Shown here in pieces: positions 34,877-43,309 of a stretch of DNA of 64,000 nt. The notes beneath the pieces are model-generated. The model did not search any database. It was not told where the DNA came from and was given only the letters and a program-made list of their open reading frames with translations. A program made the position numbers and the translations under genes. The number at the start of each line of letters is the position of its first letter. Positions within the stretch are counted from its first letter, which is position 1. The DNA is from Castellaniella sp049650445 (GTDB taxonomy: Bacteria > Pseudomonadota > Gammaproteobacteria > Burkholderiales > Burkholderiaceae_B), in assembly GCF_049650445.1 (NCBI RefSeq), contig NZ_JBASAD010000008.1:1-64000 (forward strand), in the 5' to 3' direction.

Positions 34877-37546
34877 ATGACCAAAACTCTGATTATTGCT
34901 GAAAAACCCTCGGTCGCCCTGGACATCTCCCGGGCGCTGGGCGGTTTCACCCGGGAAGGCGACTACTTCGAAAGCGAGCAATACGTGCTGTCCTCCAGCG
35001 TCGGCCACTTGCTCAGCCTGGTGGCGCCCAACGACCCGGTGCGCGGCAAATGGAGTTTCACCCACCTGCCGGTCATCCCACCCCAGTTCGAGCTGGGCCC
35101 GACCGACAAGCGCTCCGCCGAACGGCTGAAGCTGCTGGTCAAGCTGCTCAAGCGCAAGGACGTCGGCGCCGTCATCAACGCCTGTGACGCGGGTCGCGAG
35201 GGCGAACTGATCTTCCGCTACATCGTCCAGTATTCGGGGGTGAAGAAGCCCATACAGCGCCTGTGGCTGCGGTCCATGACTCAGGCGTCCATCCGGGATG
35301 CGTTCGCCAACCTGCGCGACGACGAGACCATGAAGCCGCTCGAGGCCGCCGCCCGGTCCCGCGCCGAGGCCGACTGGCTGGTCGGCATCAACGGCACCCG
35401 CGCCATGACGGCCTTCAACAGCAAGGACGGCGGCTTCTTCAAGACCCCGGTGGGCCGCGTCCAGACGCCCACGCTGGCGATCGTGATGGAGCGCGAAAAC
35501 CGCATCCGCAGCTTCGTCTCGCGCGACTACTGGGAAGTCCACGCCACCTTCGTCGCCGCCGCCGGCCTGTACGAAGGCCGCTGGTTCGACCCCGAATTCA
35601 AGAAAAACGAACAGGACCCCGAAGTTCGCGACTCGCGTCTGTGGTCCGCGGCGGCCGCCCAGACCATCGTCGCCGCCTGCCGCGAACAGCCCGGCAGCGT
35701 GACCGAGGAATCCAAGCCCAGCACGCAGATGTCCCCGGCCCTGTTCGACCTGACCACGCTGCAGCGCGAGGCCAACTCGCGCTTCGGCTTTTCCGCCAAG
35801 ACCACACTGTCGCTGGCCCAGTCGCTGTACGAGCGCCACAAGGCCCTGACCTATCCGCGTACCGATTCACGTTACCTGCCCCAGGACTACGTCGACACCG
35901 TACAGCAGACCATGCGTGTCCTGTCCGACAGCGACTCGGGCGTGGCCCGTTCCGTGCGGCCCTACGCCGCCCAGGTCGTGAAACAGGACTGGGTCAAGCC
36001 CAACCGGCGCATCTTCGACGACAAGAAGATCTCCGATCACTTCGCCATCATCCCCACCCTGCAGGTACCGCGCGAACTGAGCGACGCCGAATTCAAGATC
36101 TACGAACTGGTGACGCGCCGCTTCCTGGCGGTGTTCTTCCCGGCGGCCGAATTCCGCGTCACGACCCGCATCACCCAGGTCTCGGGCCATCACTTCAAGA
36201 CCGAAGGCAAGGTGCTGGTGTCGCCCGGCTGGCTGGCCATCTACGGCCGCGAAACCCAGGGCGAAGACGCCTCGCTGGTGGCCGTGGCCGACGGCGAGCG
36301 CGTGCGTACCGAGGACATCGAGGCACGCGGCCTGGCCACCAAGCCGCCCGCCCGCTTCAACGAAGCCACGCTGCTGTCAGCCATGGAAGGCGCCGGCAAG
36401 CTGGTGGACGACGAGGCCCTGCGCGAAGCCATGTCCGAGCGCGGCCTGGGCACTCCGGCCACCCGCGCGGCCATCATCGAAGGCCTGATCAACGAGACCT
36501 ATCTGCGCCGCGAGGGCCGCGATCTGGTGCCCAGCGCCAAGGCACGCCAATTGATGACGCTGCTGTCCGGTCTGGGCGTCAACGAACTGACCTCGCCCGA
36601 GCTGACCGGCGAATGGGAACATCAGCTCAAGCTGATCGAACAGCGCCAGCTCGACCGTGAATCCTTCATGCGCGAGATCGCCCAGATGACCCAGGTGATC
36701 GTCAAGCGCGCCAAGGAATACGAACGCGACACGGTGCCCGGCGACTACGCCACCCTGCAGACCCCTTGCCCGAAATGTGGCAGCGTGGTCAAGGAAAACT
36801 ATCGCCGCTACGCCTGCACGGCCTGCGACTTTTCCATCGGCAAGCATCCGGGCGGACGCACCTTCGAGGTGCCCGAAGTCGAAGAACTGCTGGCCCAGCG
36901 TACGCTGGGTCCGCTGACCGGCTTCATCAGCAAGATGGGACGGCCCTTCGCGGCCGTGCTGCGCATCACCGACGAATACAAGCTGGAATTCGACTTCGGC
37001 CAGCGTGACGACGAAGACGCCGAGCCCGTGGACTTCTCCGGCCACAGCCCATTGGGCACCTGCCCCAAATGCGGCGGCCGCGTCTTCGAGCACGGCATGA
37101 ACTATGTCTGCGAGCGCGCCGTGGGCCCGGAAAAGAGCTGCACCTTCCGCAGCGGCAAGGTCATCCTGCAGCAGGAAATCCCCGCCGCGCAAATGAGCAA
37201 GCTGCTGGAAACCGGCAAGACCGACCTGCTCGACGGCTTCGTGTCCAGCCGCACCAACCGCAAGTTCAAGGCCTTCCTGGTGCGCCAGGACGACGGCAAG
37301 GTCGGCTTCGAGTTCGAGCCGCGTCCGGCCAAGGCGGGCGCCAAGACGGCTGCGGCAGGCAAAACGGCGACGAAAACAGCCACCAAGTCCACTACCAAGA
37401 CCGCAAGCAAAACCGCCGCCAAATCCGCAACCAAGACCGCCACGAAAACAGCGGTCAAAAAAACCGCCGCGAAAAAGGCCGCCGTGAAGAAAACCGCCGC
37501 CAAAAAGGTCGCGGCGGCGCAGGACGACGACGGCCCGGCCTTCTGA
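34877..37546 (+). CDS. topB: DNA topoisomerase III with Lys/Ala-rich tail
   Basis: 889-residue type IA topoisomerase. The Toprim domain starts LIIAEKPSVA and includes DAGREGELIFR. The active-site Tyr326 is in LTYPRTDSRYLP. Two zinc-finger-like motifs start at Cys631 (CPKCGS) and Cys729 (CPKCGG). The last 75 residues (815-889) are almost entirely Lys, Ala and Thr in KTATK-type repeats, resembling histone H1-like proteins, and end DDDGPAF. The tail probably adds nonspecific DNA binding. The gluconokinase ATG follows the stop directly. Confidence 0.95.
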   Translation: MTKTLIIAEKPSVALDISRALGGFTREGDYFESEQYVLSSSVGHLLSLVAPNDPVRGKWSFTHLPVIPPQFELGPTDKRSAERLKLLVKLLKRKDVGAVINACDAGREGELIFRYIVQYSGVKKPIQRLWLRSMTQASIRDAFANLRDDETMKPLEAAARSRAEADWLVGINGTRAMTAFNSKDGGFFKTPVGRVQTPTLAIVMERENRIRSFVSRDYWEVHATFVAAAGLYEGRWFDPEFKKNEQDPEVRDSRLWSAAAAQTIVAACREQPGSVTEESKPSTQMSPALFDLTTLQREANSRFGFSAKTTLSLAQSLYERHKALTYPRTDSRYLPQDYVDTVQQTMRVLSDSDSGVARSVRPYAAQVVKQDWVKPNRRIFDDKKISDHFAIIPTLQVPRELSDAEFKIYELVTRRFLAVFFPAAEFRVTTRITQVSGHHFKTEGKVLVSPGWLAIYGRETQGEDASLVAVADGERVRTEDIEARGLATKPPARFNEATLLSAMEGAGKLVDDEALREAMSERGLGTPATRAAIIEGLINETYLRREGRDLVPSAKARQLMTLLSGLGVNELTSPELTGEWEHQLKLIEQRQLDRESFMREIAQMTQVIVKRAKEYERDTVPGDYATLQTPCPKCGSVVKENYRRYACTACDFSIGKHPGGRTFEVPEVEELLAQRTLGPLTGFISKMGRPFAAVLRITDEYKLEFDFGQRDDEDAEPVDFSGHSPLGTCPKCGGRVFEHGMNYVCERAVGPEKSCTFRSGKVILQQEIPAAQMSKLLETGKTDLLDGFVSSRTNRKFKAFLVRQDDGKVGFEFEPRPAKAGAKTAAAGKTATKTATKSTTKTASKTAAKSATKTATKTAVKKTAAKKAAVKKTAAKKVAAAQDDDGPAF

Positions 37547-38134
37547 ATGTCAATGCACGCGCAGACGTCTTCCGCATCCCGGGCCGCCGAACCAGTCCAG
37601 CGGCCCCGCCCGGCCCGCGCGGTGATCGTCATGGGGGTCTCGGGCAGCGGCAAATCCACCGTCGGCGCCCTGCTGGGGCAGCGCCAGAACTGGACCTTCG
37701 TCGAAGGCGATGCCTTCCACAGCGCGGCGAACCACGCGAAGATGCACGCCGGCGTCCCGTTGACGGACGAGGATCGGGCCTCCTGGCTGGAGGCGCTGGG
37801 CCTGGAACTGGCGCGCCGTGCCGCCGACGGCGTCGTCCTCAGTTGCTCGGCCCTGAAACAGGCCTACCGACAGCAACTGCGCGTGCACGTGCCCGGCCTG
37901 ACCTTCATCTGGCTGGAAGTCGGCCGCGACGCGGCCTACCGGCGCGTCGCCGGCCGTGGCGACCGCCATTTCTTTCCCGCCACCCTGATCGACAGCCAGT
38001 TCGACACACTGGAACCGCCCCACGGCGAAACCGGCGTGCTGCGCCTGGACAGCGAACAGCCCCTGGAAGCACTGCTTGCGCACGCCGCCGCATGGCTGCG
38101 GGATCAGCGGAACCCGCCCGGCGCGCGGTCCTGA
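37547..38134 (+). CDS. gntK: Gluconokinase
   Basis: 195-residue GntK-type kinase with the P-loop GVSGSGKST at residues 30-38. Family motifs EGDAFHSAANHAKMHAGVPLTDEDRASWL, SCSALKQAYR and GRGDRHFFPATLIDSQFDTLE are present. It phosphorylates gluconate to 6-phosphogluconate. It starts at the base after the topB stop, so it may be read through from topB. TRAP transporter 1 converges from the right; gluconate or a related sugar acid as its substrate is possible but unsupported. Confidence 0.92.
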   Translation: MSMHAQTSSASRAAEPVQRPRPARAVIVMGVSGSGKSTVGALLGQRQNWTFVEGDAFHSAANHAKMHAGVPLTDEDRASWLEALGLELARRAADGVVLSCSALKQAYRQQLRVHVPGLTFIWLEVGRDAAYRRVAGRGDRHFFPATLIDSQFDTLEPPHGETGVLRLDSEQPLEALLAHAAAWLRDQRNPPGARS

Positions 38135-38147
38135 CCCCCAGGGCGAC

Positions 38148-38169
38148 ACGCGGCGCCCCCGGGCCGCGT
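38148..38169. terminator. Hairpin between convergent gntK and dctM
   Basis: ACGCGGC at 38148-38154 and GCCGCGT at 38163-38169 form a 7-bp stem with an 8-nt loop in the 34-bp gap between the two stop codons, touching the dctM stop. No T-run is present. Confidence 0.4.
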
Positions 38170-39446
38170 CAGCGATACACCAGATCGCGGAAATACAGCG
38201 ACAGGTCCGACCAGTAGGTGATCACCATCAGGCAGACCATCACCACGCCGACGAAGGGCAGCAGTGGCCGGATCAGGCGCTCGATGGGCACCTTGGCGAC
38301 CGTGCAGGCGGCGAACAGGTTCACGCCGAAGGGCGGCGTCACCATCCCCAGGGCCAGGTTCACCACCATGATCACCCCGAAGTGCGCCGGATCGACGCCG
38401 AACTGGGTCGCCACGGGCAGCAGCAGGGGCGCCAGCACCACGATGGACGCGGACGTCTCGATGAACATGCCGATGATGAACAGGGCGATGTTCACCCCCA
38501 GCAGGAACGTGATCTCGCTGCCGAACAGGTGGCTGAGCCATTCGCCCAGCATCATCGGCACCCCGGCGCGGTTCAGCAGGAAGCCGAACACACCCGCGTT
38601 GGCAATGATGAACATGATGATCGCCGTGGACACCACCGAGCGGTGAAACGTGCGGCCCAGCGTGGAAAAGGTCAGCCGGCGGTAGATGAAGATGCCCACG
38701 AACAGTGCATACACCACCGCCACGGCCGAAGCCTCGGTGGGGGTGAATATCCCGCCGTAGATGCCGCCCAGGATGATGACCGGCATCAGCAGCGCCCACC
38801 AGGCCTTCTTGAAGGCCGTCCAGACCGGCAGACGGCCGTCGCCGTCATGCTTGCCCAGGCCGTTGCGGCGCGCGTACAGCCAGACATAGGCCATCAGCGC
38901 GATGACGATCAGCAGGCCCGGCCCGATGCCGGCGATGAAGACCTCGCCCACCGAGGTGTCGGTGGACACCGCGAACAGAATCATGGGAATGGACGGCGGA
39001 ATGATGACGCCCAGTTCCGCCGCCGAGGCCTGCAGCGAAGCCGCGAAGGGCGCCGGATAGCCGTGCTTGACCATGGCGGGGATCAGGATGGCCCCCACCG
39101 CAAAGGTCGTGGCCACGCTGGACCCGGCCACCGCGGCGAAGATCATGCAGGTCAGCACGCAACTGCAGGCCAGCCCGCCCTGCATGCCGCCCACCACGCT
39201 CTTGGCGAATTCCACCATGCGTTCGGAAATGCCGCCTTCCTCCATCAGGTTGCCGGCCAGGATGAAGAACGGCACGGCGACCAGCGGATACTTATCCAGC
39301 GCGGCGTAAAGCTGCTGCGCGATCACCAGCCACGTCATGTGGCCGTCGAAGCCGACCCCGACCATGGAGGCCAGGCCGATCGACACGGCCACCGGTACGG
39401 TCAGGCCGAAGAACAGCAGCATGGAAACGACCATCAACTGCGACAT
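38169..39446 (-). CDS. dctM: TRAP transporter large permease (system 1)
   Basis: 425-residue DctM-type permease with about 12 hydrophobic segments. Motifs KYPLVAVPFFILAGNLME, AAVAGSSVATTFAVGAILIPAM and IPPSIPMILFAVSTD are those of the family's sodium/substrate-binding scoop regions. It is last in the order dctP-dctQ-dctM on the minus strand, 15 bp after dctQ. The system imports a carboxylate using a sodium gradient. Confidence 0.93.
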   Translation of the reverse strand: MSQLMVVSMLLFFGLTVPVAVSIGLASMVGVGFDGHMTWLVIAQQLYAALDKYPLVAVPFFILAGNLMEEGGISERMVEFAKSVVGGMQGGLACSCVLTCMIFAAVAGSSVATTFAVGAILIPAMVKHGYPAPFAASLQASAAELGVIIPPSIPMILFAVSTDTSVGEVFIAGIGPGLLIVIALMAYVWLYARRNGLGKHDGDGRLPVWTAFKKAWWALLMPVIILGGIYGGIFTPTEASAVAVVYALFVGIFIYRRLTFSTLGRTFHRSVVSTAIIMFIIANAGVFGFLLNRAGVPMMLGEWLSHLFGSEITFLLGVNIALFIIGMFIETSASIVVLAPLLLPVATQFGVDPAHFGVIMVVNLALGMVTPPFGVNLFAACTVAKVPIERLIRPLLPFVGVVMVCLMVITYWSDLSLYFRDLVYR

Positions 39447-39461
39447 GAGGCGTTTCCCCGG

Positions 39462-39950
39462 TCAGATGGTTTCGATGTGGAGACGGCGCGGGCCTTCGGC
39501 CCAATAAGCCAGCGCCGCGAACAACGACAGCGCGGCGCCGACGGGAATCGCCAGATACACCCAGGAGATCGACACGGCCAGGCTGGGCATGGTCTGGAAG
39601 CGGACACGCCAGGTCATCTCGATTCCGATCCAGAGCAGGAACCCCAGAAAACCCACGACGATCAGCAGAATGCCGTGCTCCAGCAGCCGCGCCCGGCGCG
39701 GTGCCAGCAGATTGTGCAGCAGGTCCACACCCAGCATGGCCCCCTGGCGGAAGGCCAGGGCCACCCCCAGCATCACCGCCCAGATGATGGCGGCCCGCGT
39801 CCAGGCCTCGGACCAGGCGGCGGGCGATGCGAAGACGAAGCGCGCCAGGACCTGATAGAAACCCGCCGCCACGGCGGACCACAGCAGGCCCTGGGCGACC
39901 CAGGACACCAGCCGGGACAAGCCCCGGTCAATCAGGCCGAGCGCGCGCAT
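39462..39950 (-). CDS. dctQ: TRAP transporter small permease (system 1)
   Basis: 162-residue DctQ-type subunit with four hydrophobic helices and the usual SEAWTRAAIIWAVMLGVALAFRQGAMLGVDLL second-to-third helix region. It bridges the solute-binding protein and the large permease. Its ATG is 4 bp from the dctP stop, and dctM follows by 15 bp, so the three are one transcript. Confidence 0.9.
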   Translation of the reverse strand: MRALGLIDRGLSRLVSWVAQGLLWSAVAAGFYQVLARFVFASPAAWSEAWTRAAIIWAVMLGVALAFRQGAMLGVDLLHNLLAPRRARLLEHGILLIVVGFLGFLLWIGIEMTWRVRFQTMPSLAVSISWVYLAIPVGAALSLFAALAYWAEGPRRLHIETI

Positions 39951-39954
39951 GGAT

Positions 39955-40935
39955 TTACTGGGTGTTGCGGATGGCGTCGACCAGTTCCTGGCCGAACTGC
40001 TTGTAGTACTGCGGGTAGACCGGCTGAACCGCCTGGACGAACGCGGCGTGATCCACCGTGTTGACCTGCATGCCGTTGGACTTCAGGGTTTCGATGCCGT
40101 CCTTTTCGACCTGATCGACGTAGCCGCGCATGGCCACGGCGCCCGCAGCGGCCGCAGCCTTGAACTTGGCCTTGCCGGCATCGTCCAGACCGTCATAGAC
40201 GGAAGGTGCCATCAGAATCAGCGCCGGGCCGTAGACGTGCGCCGTCAGCGACAGGTATTTCTGCAACTGCCACATCTTCACGGAGACGATCACCGACAGT
40301 GGGTTTTCCTGGCCGTCGATGGTGCCCTGCTGCAAGGCGGTGGCGACTTCGGGCCAGGCCATGGGCGTGGCCAGCACGCCCAGTTCCTTGAAGGCGGCGA
40401 TGTGGATCGGGTTTTCCGTGGTGCGGATCTTCAAGCCCTTGATGTCGGCAGGCTCCTTCACCGGGCGGATGTTGTTGGTCAGATGACGGAAGCCCTGCTC
40501 GCCCCAGGCCAGGGCCACCAGACCGCGCTTGGGAAATTCGGCCAGCATGTCCTGGCCGACCTTGCCGTCCAGGACCTTGCGCGCATGGGCCAGATCACGG
40601 AACAGGAAGGGGATGTCGAACACCCCGGCCTGCGGCACGAAATTCAGCGTGGCGCCCGTGGACACGATGGCCAGGTCGATGGTGCCCAGTTGCAGGCCCT
40701 CGATGACCTCGCGTTCGCCGCCCAGGGCACTGTTCGGGAACTGCTGCACCTTGAAGTCCGGCGCGCTGGTTTCCAGGGCCTTGGCGAAGGCGGCGGCACC
40801 CGCGCCATAGTGCGAGTTTTCGGACAGCGCGTAGGCCATCTTCAGCGTGGTCTGTGCCAGCGCCGGCGCGGACGCCGTCATGCCGGCCAGTACGGCGGCC
40901 GCCAGCCAGCCCGTGAGCTTTTTCCCTTGGAACAT
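39955..40935 (-). CDS. dctP: TRAP substrate-binding protein (system 1)
   Basis: 326-residue periplasmic protein with a signal peptide (cleavage near residue 27, ALAQ). It has the family features AWGEQGFRHLTNNIRPVKEPADIKGLKIRTTENPIH, where the conserved Arg in GLKIR usually binds the substrate carboxylate, and ATALQQGTIDGQENPL. A GGGAGA ribosome binding site precedes the ATG. It is preceded by a 184-bp gap, on the same strand as the GntR regulator upstream. The ligand is unknown. Confidence 0.93.
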   Translation of the reverse strand: MFQGKKLTGWLAAAVLAGMTASAPALAQTTLKMAYALSENSHYGAGAAAFAKALETSAPDFKVQQFPNSALGGEREVIEGLQLGTIDLAIVSTGATLNFVPQAGVFDIPFLFRDLAHARKVLDGKVGQDMLAEFPKRGLVALAWGEQGFRHLTNNIRPVKEPADIKGLKIRTTENPIHIAAFKELGVLATPMAWPEVATALQQGTIDGQENPLSVIVSVKMWQLQKYLSLTAHVYGPALILMAPSVYDGLDDAGKAKFKAAAAAGAVAMRGYVDQVEKDGIETLKSNGMQVNTVDHAAFVQAVQPVYPQYYKQFGQELVDAIRNTQ

Positions 40936-41119
40936 CGTGTCGTCTCCCGAATTCGATATAAATATTGTTCAGCCCGCAGCCCGGGCGCGATCCACTCGAA
41001 TCGCGCGGCCGCGCAAAGCGGTAAGGCCTTCGTGTTCTAACATGAAGTCCGGCCGGGTCGCAATGAAAACCACCTGTGAGTTCGGGTTATCACAGGGTGA
41101 GGGGAGGGCCTGTTCCGTC
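40936..41119. other. Intergenic region between dctP1 and the GntR gene, with inverted repeats
   Basis: This gap holds the ribosome binding site of dctP1 and probably its promoter. An inverted repeat of 7-bp arms, GCGCGAT at 40985-40991 and ATCGCGC at 41000-41006, could be an operator or a hairpin in the dctP1 leader. A second repeat next to the GntR stop is listed separately. No open frame here looks coding. Confidence 0.5.
41073..41096 (-). terminator. Probable terminator of the GntR gene
   Basis: CCTGTGA at 41073-41079 and TCACAGG at 41090-41096 form a 7-bp stem with a 10-nt loop, 24 bp beyond the GntR stop. On the minus strand it is followed by TGGTTTTC, a short T-run. It would separate the regulator from dctP1. 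Confidence 0.5.
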
Positions 41120-41815
41120 TTACTGCGCGGCCACCTTGCGCTCTACCGCCTCGAGGTGTTCCAGCACCGCGTCGCGCTTGCGGTGCAGGTGCTGCTCCAG
41201 CAGCGCCCGTGCGGCGGCGGCGTCGTGCTTCTGCAGCGCGGCCAGGATGCGCGCGTGCTCATCGAGCGCATGTGTCCATTTCTTCTCATCCTGGTTGGAG
41301 CGAAAGCGCAGCGCATGCATGCGGCTGTTCAACTGGCCCCAGATTTCGCGCAGGACGGGATTGCGGGCCGCCTGGCTGAGCAGATCGTGTGCACGCGCAT
41401 TGAGCCCGTAATACGTCGGCAGATCACGGCGCTCGAACGCCGCCTGCATTTCATGCTGCAGCGCGCGCAACTCGGCCAGTTCCTCGTCTGTGATGCGCTG
41501 CGCAGCGAGTTCGCCCGCCAGGCCTTCGAGTGAGGCCAGCACGTCGAACGCGCCCGCGATGTCCTCCCGGGTCAGTACGGGCACGAACGCGCCACGGCCC
41601 GGATCCAGGACGACCAGCCCTTCGGCCGCCAGCAGGCGGATGGCTTCGCGCAGGGGTGTGCGCGACACCCCCAGGATTTCACAGAGTTCACGCTCATTGA
41701 GCTTGGCACCCGGCTGCAGCGTGCCCTGGATCAGCAATTCACGCAGGCGAGCGGCGACACGTTGATGGAGCGTGTCACGCGTCACGCTCAGATCGTTGAT
41801 GGAAAGTGTGTTCAT
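41120..41815 (-). CDS. GntR-family (FCD) transcriptional regulator
   Basis: 231-residue regulator. The N-terminal winged helix (LRELLIQGTLQPGAKLNERELCEILGVSRTPLREAIRLLAAEGLV) is followed by an all-helical FCD ligand domain; His residues in it (LNARAHDLL, ALDEHARIL) fit the metal-carboxylate site of this class. It lies divergent from the aminotransferase-TRAP operon and upstream of TRAP 1, and probably represses one or both until an organic acid binds. A 21-bp AT-rich palindrome touches its start codon, suggesting self-control. Confidence 0.9.
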   Translation of the reverse strand: MNTLSINDLSVTRDTLHQRVAARLRELLIQGTLQPGAKLNERELCEILGVSRTPLREAIRLLAAEGLVVLDPGRGAFVPVLTREDIAGAFDVLASLEGLAGELAAQRITDEELAELRALQHEMQAAFERRDLPTYYGLNARAHDLLSQAARNPVLREIWGQLNSRMHALRFRSNQDEKKWTHALDEHARILAALQKHDAAAARALLEQHLHRKRDAVLEHLEAVERKVAAQ

Positions 41816-41836
41816 TTTTGAATTATATATTCAAAA
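41816..41836. promoter_or_regulatory. AT-rich palindrome at the GntR start (candidate operator)
   Basis: TTTTGAAT at 41816-41823 and ATTCAAAA at 41829-41836 are perfect 8-bp arms around TATAT. It abuts the ATG of the divergent GntR gene, in strikingly AT-rich DNA for this chromosome. It is a likely regulator binding site; which protein binds is not shown. Confidence 0.5.
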
Positions 41837-41898
41837 TTCACGTTTATAGGGTAATCACCTACTCACTATACCTACGATCTTTCTGGTATTGTATTTTG

Positions 41899-41912
41899 TA
41901 TAACGTATAACG
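41899..41912. promoter_or_regulatory. Tandem TATAACG heptamers upstream of the aminotransferase gene
   Basis: TATAACG occurs twice without gap (41899-41905 and 41906-41912), 44 bp before the aminotransferase start, within TTGTATAACGTATAACG. FCD-type GntR proteins often bind T-GT-nnn-AC-A half sites, so this could be a second operator or part of the promoter. Confidence 0.35.
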
Positions 41913-41956
41913 TTGCTTTGAATTGACCCCTGATTCCTTGCCAGGAGATGCTCGCA

Positions 41957-43237
41957 ATGCCCAATCTGAACTTCCACCCCGCCGGCCGCCATTACCTCCA
42001 GATTCCCGGACCCAGCCCGGTCCCCGATCGCATCCTGCGAGCCATCAGCTACCCCACCATCGACCACCGCGGCCCGGAATTCGGCGCGCTGGGCCGCAAG
42101 GTCCTGGGCGGCATCGGCCAGATCTTCAAGACCCGCCACCCGGTCGTCATCTACCCGGCCTCCGGCACCGGCGCATGGGAAGCCGCGCTCAGCAACACCA
42201 TGAACAAGGGCGACACCGTCCTCATGTACGAGACCGGCCACTTCGCCACCTTGTGGAAGAAGATGGCCGAGCGCCTGGGGCTCAAGCCCGAATTCCTGGG
42301 CCTGCCCGGCATCGAGGGATGGCGCCGTGGCGTCCAGGCCGACCTGATCGAGGCACGCTTGCGGCAGGACACGGGACACCTCATCAAGGCGGTCTGCGTC
42401 GTGCACAACGAAACGTCCACCGGCGTGACCTCGGACATCGCGTCCGTGCGTCGGGCGATCGATGCCGCCGGCCACCCGGCTCTGCTCATGGTGGACACCA
42501 TCTCCGGGCTGGCCTCGGCCGATTACCGCCATGACGAGTGGGGCGTGGACGTGACCGTCAGCGGCTCGCAGAAAGGCCTGATGCTGCCGCCCGGCATCAG
42601 CTTCAACGCGCTCTCGCCCAAGGCTCTGGCCGCCAGCGAGCAGGCCACCCTGGGCCGCTCGTTCTGGGCCTGGGACGAGATCGTGGAAATGAACAAGACC
42701 GGCTACTGGCCGTACACGCCCAATACCAATCTGCTGTACGGCCTGTCCGAAGCGCTGGACATGATCCAGGAAGAAGGCCTGGATCACGTGTTCGCGCGCC
42801 ATCAGCGCCTGGCTGCCGCCTGCCGCGCGGCCGTACGGGCCTGGGGCCTGGAAATCCAGTGCGTGGAGGAGGCCTGCCATTCCCCGGTGCTGACCGGCGT
42901 GATGATGCCGCAGGGCGTGGACGCCGATCAGGTGCGCCGGCTCATCTACGAGCACTTCAACATGTCGCTGGGCGCCGGCCTGGGCAAGCTCAAGGGCCTG
43001 ATGTTCCGCATCGGCCACCTGGGCGACGCCAACGACCTGACGCTGGTCGCCACCCTGGGCGGCTGCCAGATGGGCCTGACCATGGCCGGGGTCAAGCTCA
43101 AGGGCGACGGCGTGGCCGCCGCGCTGGAACAACTGCGCACGACCGCCAGGCCGCAGGCCCGCCACCCGCGCGAACCCGCACCCGCAGCCGCAATCTCTGC
43201 GTCGCACAGGGAAGAAACACTGGAAAACGCGTCCTGA
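41957..43237 (+). CDS. Serine-glyoxylate-type aminotransferase (class V)
   Basis: 426-residue PLP aminotransferase. It resembles serine-glyoxylate and alanine-glyoxylate aminotransferases along its length: GRHYLQIPGPSPVPDRILRA, PASGTGAWEAALSNT, VVHNETSTGVTSDI, MVDTISGLAS, the PLP-Lys region VTVSGSQKGLMLPPG, and the C-terminal MSLGAGLGKLKGLMFRIGHLGD. It would transfer an amino group to glyoxylate, giving glycine. ATG 41957 is chosen because AGGAGA lies well spaced before it; ATG 41948 is too close. The C-terminal 30 residues are Ala/Pro/Arg-rich and beyond the family core. It heads the plus-strand TRAP 2/catabolic operon. True substrate pair unknown. Confidence 0.88.
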   Translation: MPNLNFHPAGRHYLQIPGPSPVPDRILRAISYPTIDHRGPEFGALGRKVLGGIGQIFKTRHPVVIYPASGTGAWEAALSNTMNKGDTVLMYETGHFATLWKKMAERLGLKPEFLGLPGIEGWRRGVQADLIEARLRQDTGHLIKAVCVVHNETSTGVTSDIASVRRAIDAAGHPALLMVDTISGLASADYRHDEWGVDVTVSGSQKGLMLPPGISFNALSPKALAASEQATLGRSFWAWDEIVEMNKTGYWPYTPNTNLLYGLSEALDMIQEEGLDHVFARHQRLAAACRAAVRAWGLEIQCVEEACHSPVLTGVMMPQGVDADQVRRLIYEHFNMSLGAGLGKLKGLMFRIGHLGDANDLTLVATLGGCQMGLTMAGVKLKGDGVAAALEQLRTTARPQARHPREPAPAAAISASHREETLENAS

Positions 43238-43257
43238 TCCGACCCGGACAATCCCTC

Positions 43258-43277
43258 TGTATACATAAGTGTCGACA
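43258..43277. promoter_or_regulatory. Paired 8-bp palindromes before dctP2
   Basis: TGTATACA at 43258-43265 and TGTCGACA at 43270-43277 are perfect palindromes 12 bp apart start to start, in the 72-bp gap between the aminotransferase and dctP2. Both fit a TGT-nn-ACA pattern and could be binding sites for the nearby GntR regulator, or a second promoter's operator. Confidence 0.35.
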
Positions 43278-43309
43278 AACGCCACAATTCCACATCCGAG
43301 GAGACAACA

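Noticed and set aside
37319..37543. Lys/Ala tail of topB as a frameshift or assembly artefact
   Set aside because: The repeat stays in frame, uses varied codons and ends in a normal acidic C-terminus directly followed by gntK.
41957..43237. Aminotransferase as BhcA of the beta-hydroxyaspartate cycle or PucG of ureide breakdown
   Set aside because: No bhcB, bhcC, bhcD or allantoin pathway genes are next to it; the sequence supports only the broader serine/alanine-glyoxylate class. The purine genes are 16 kb away on the other strand.
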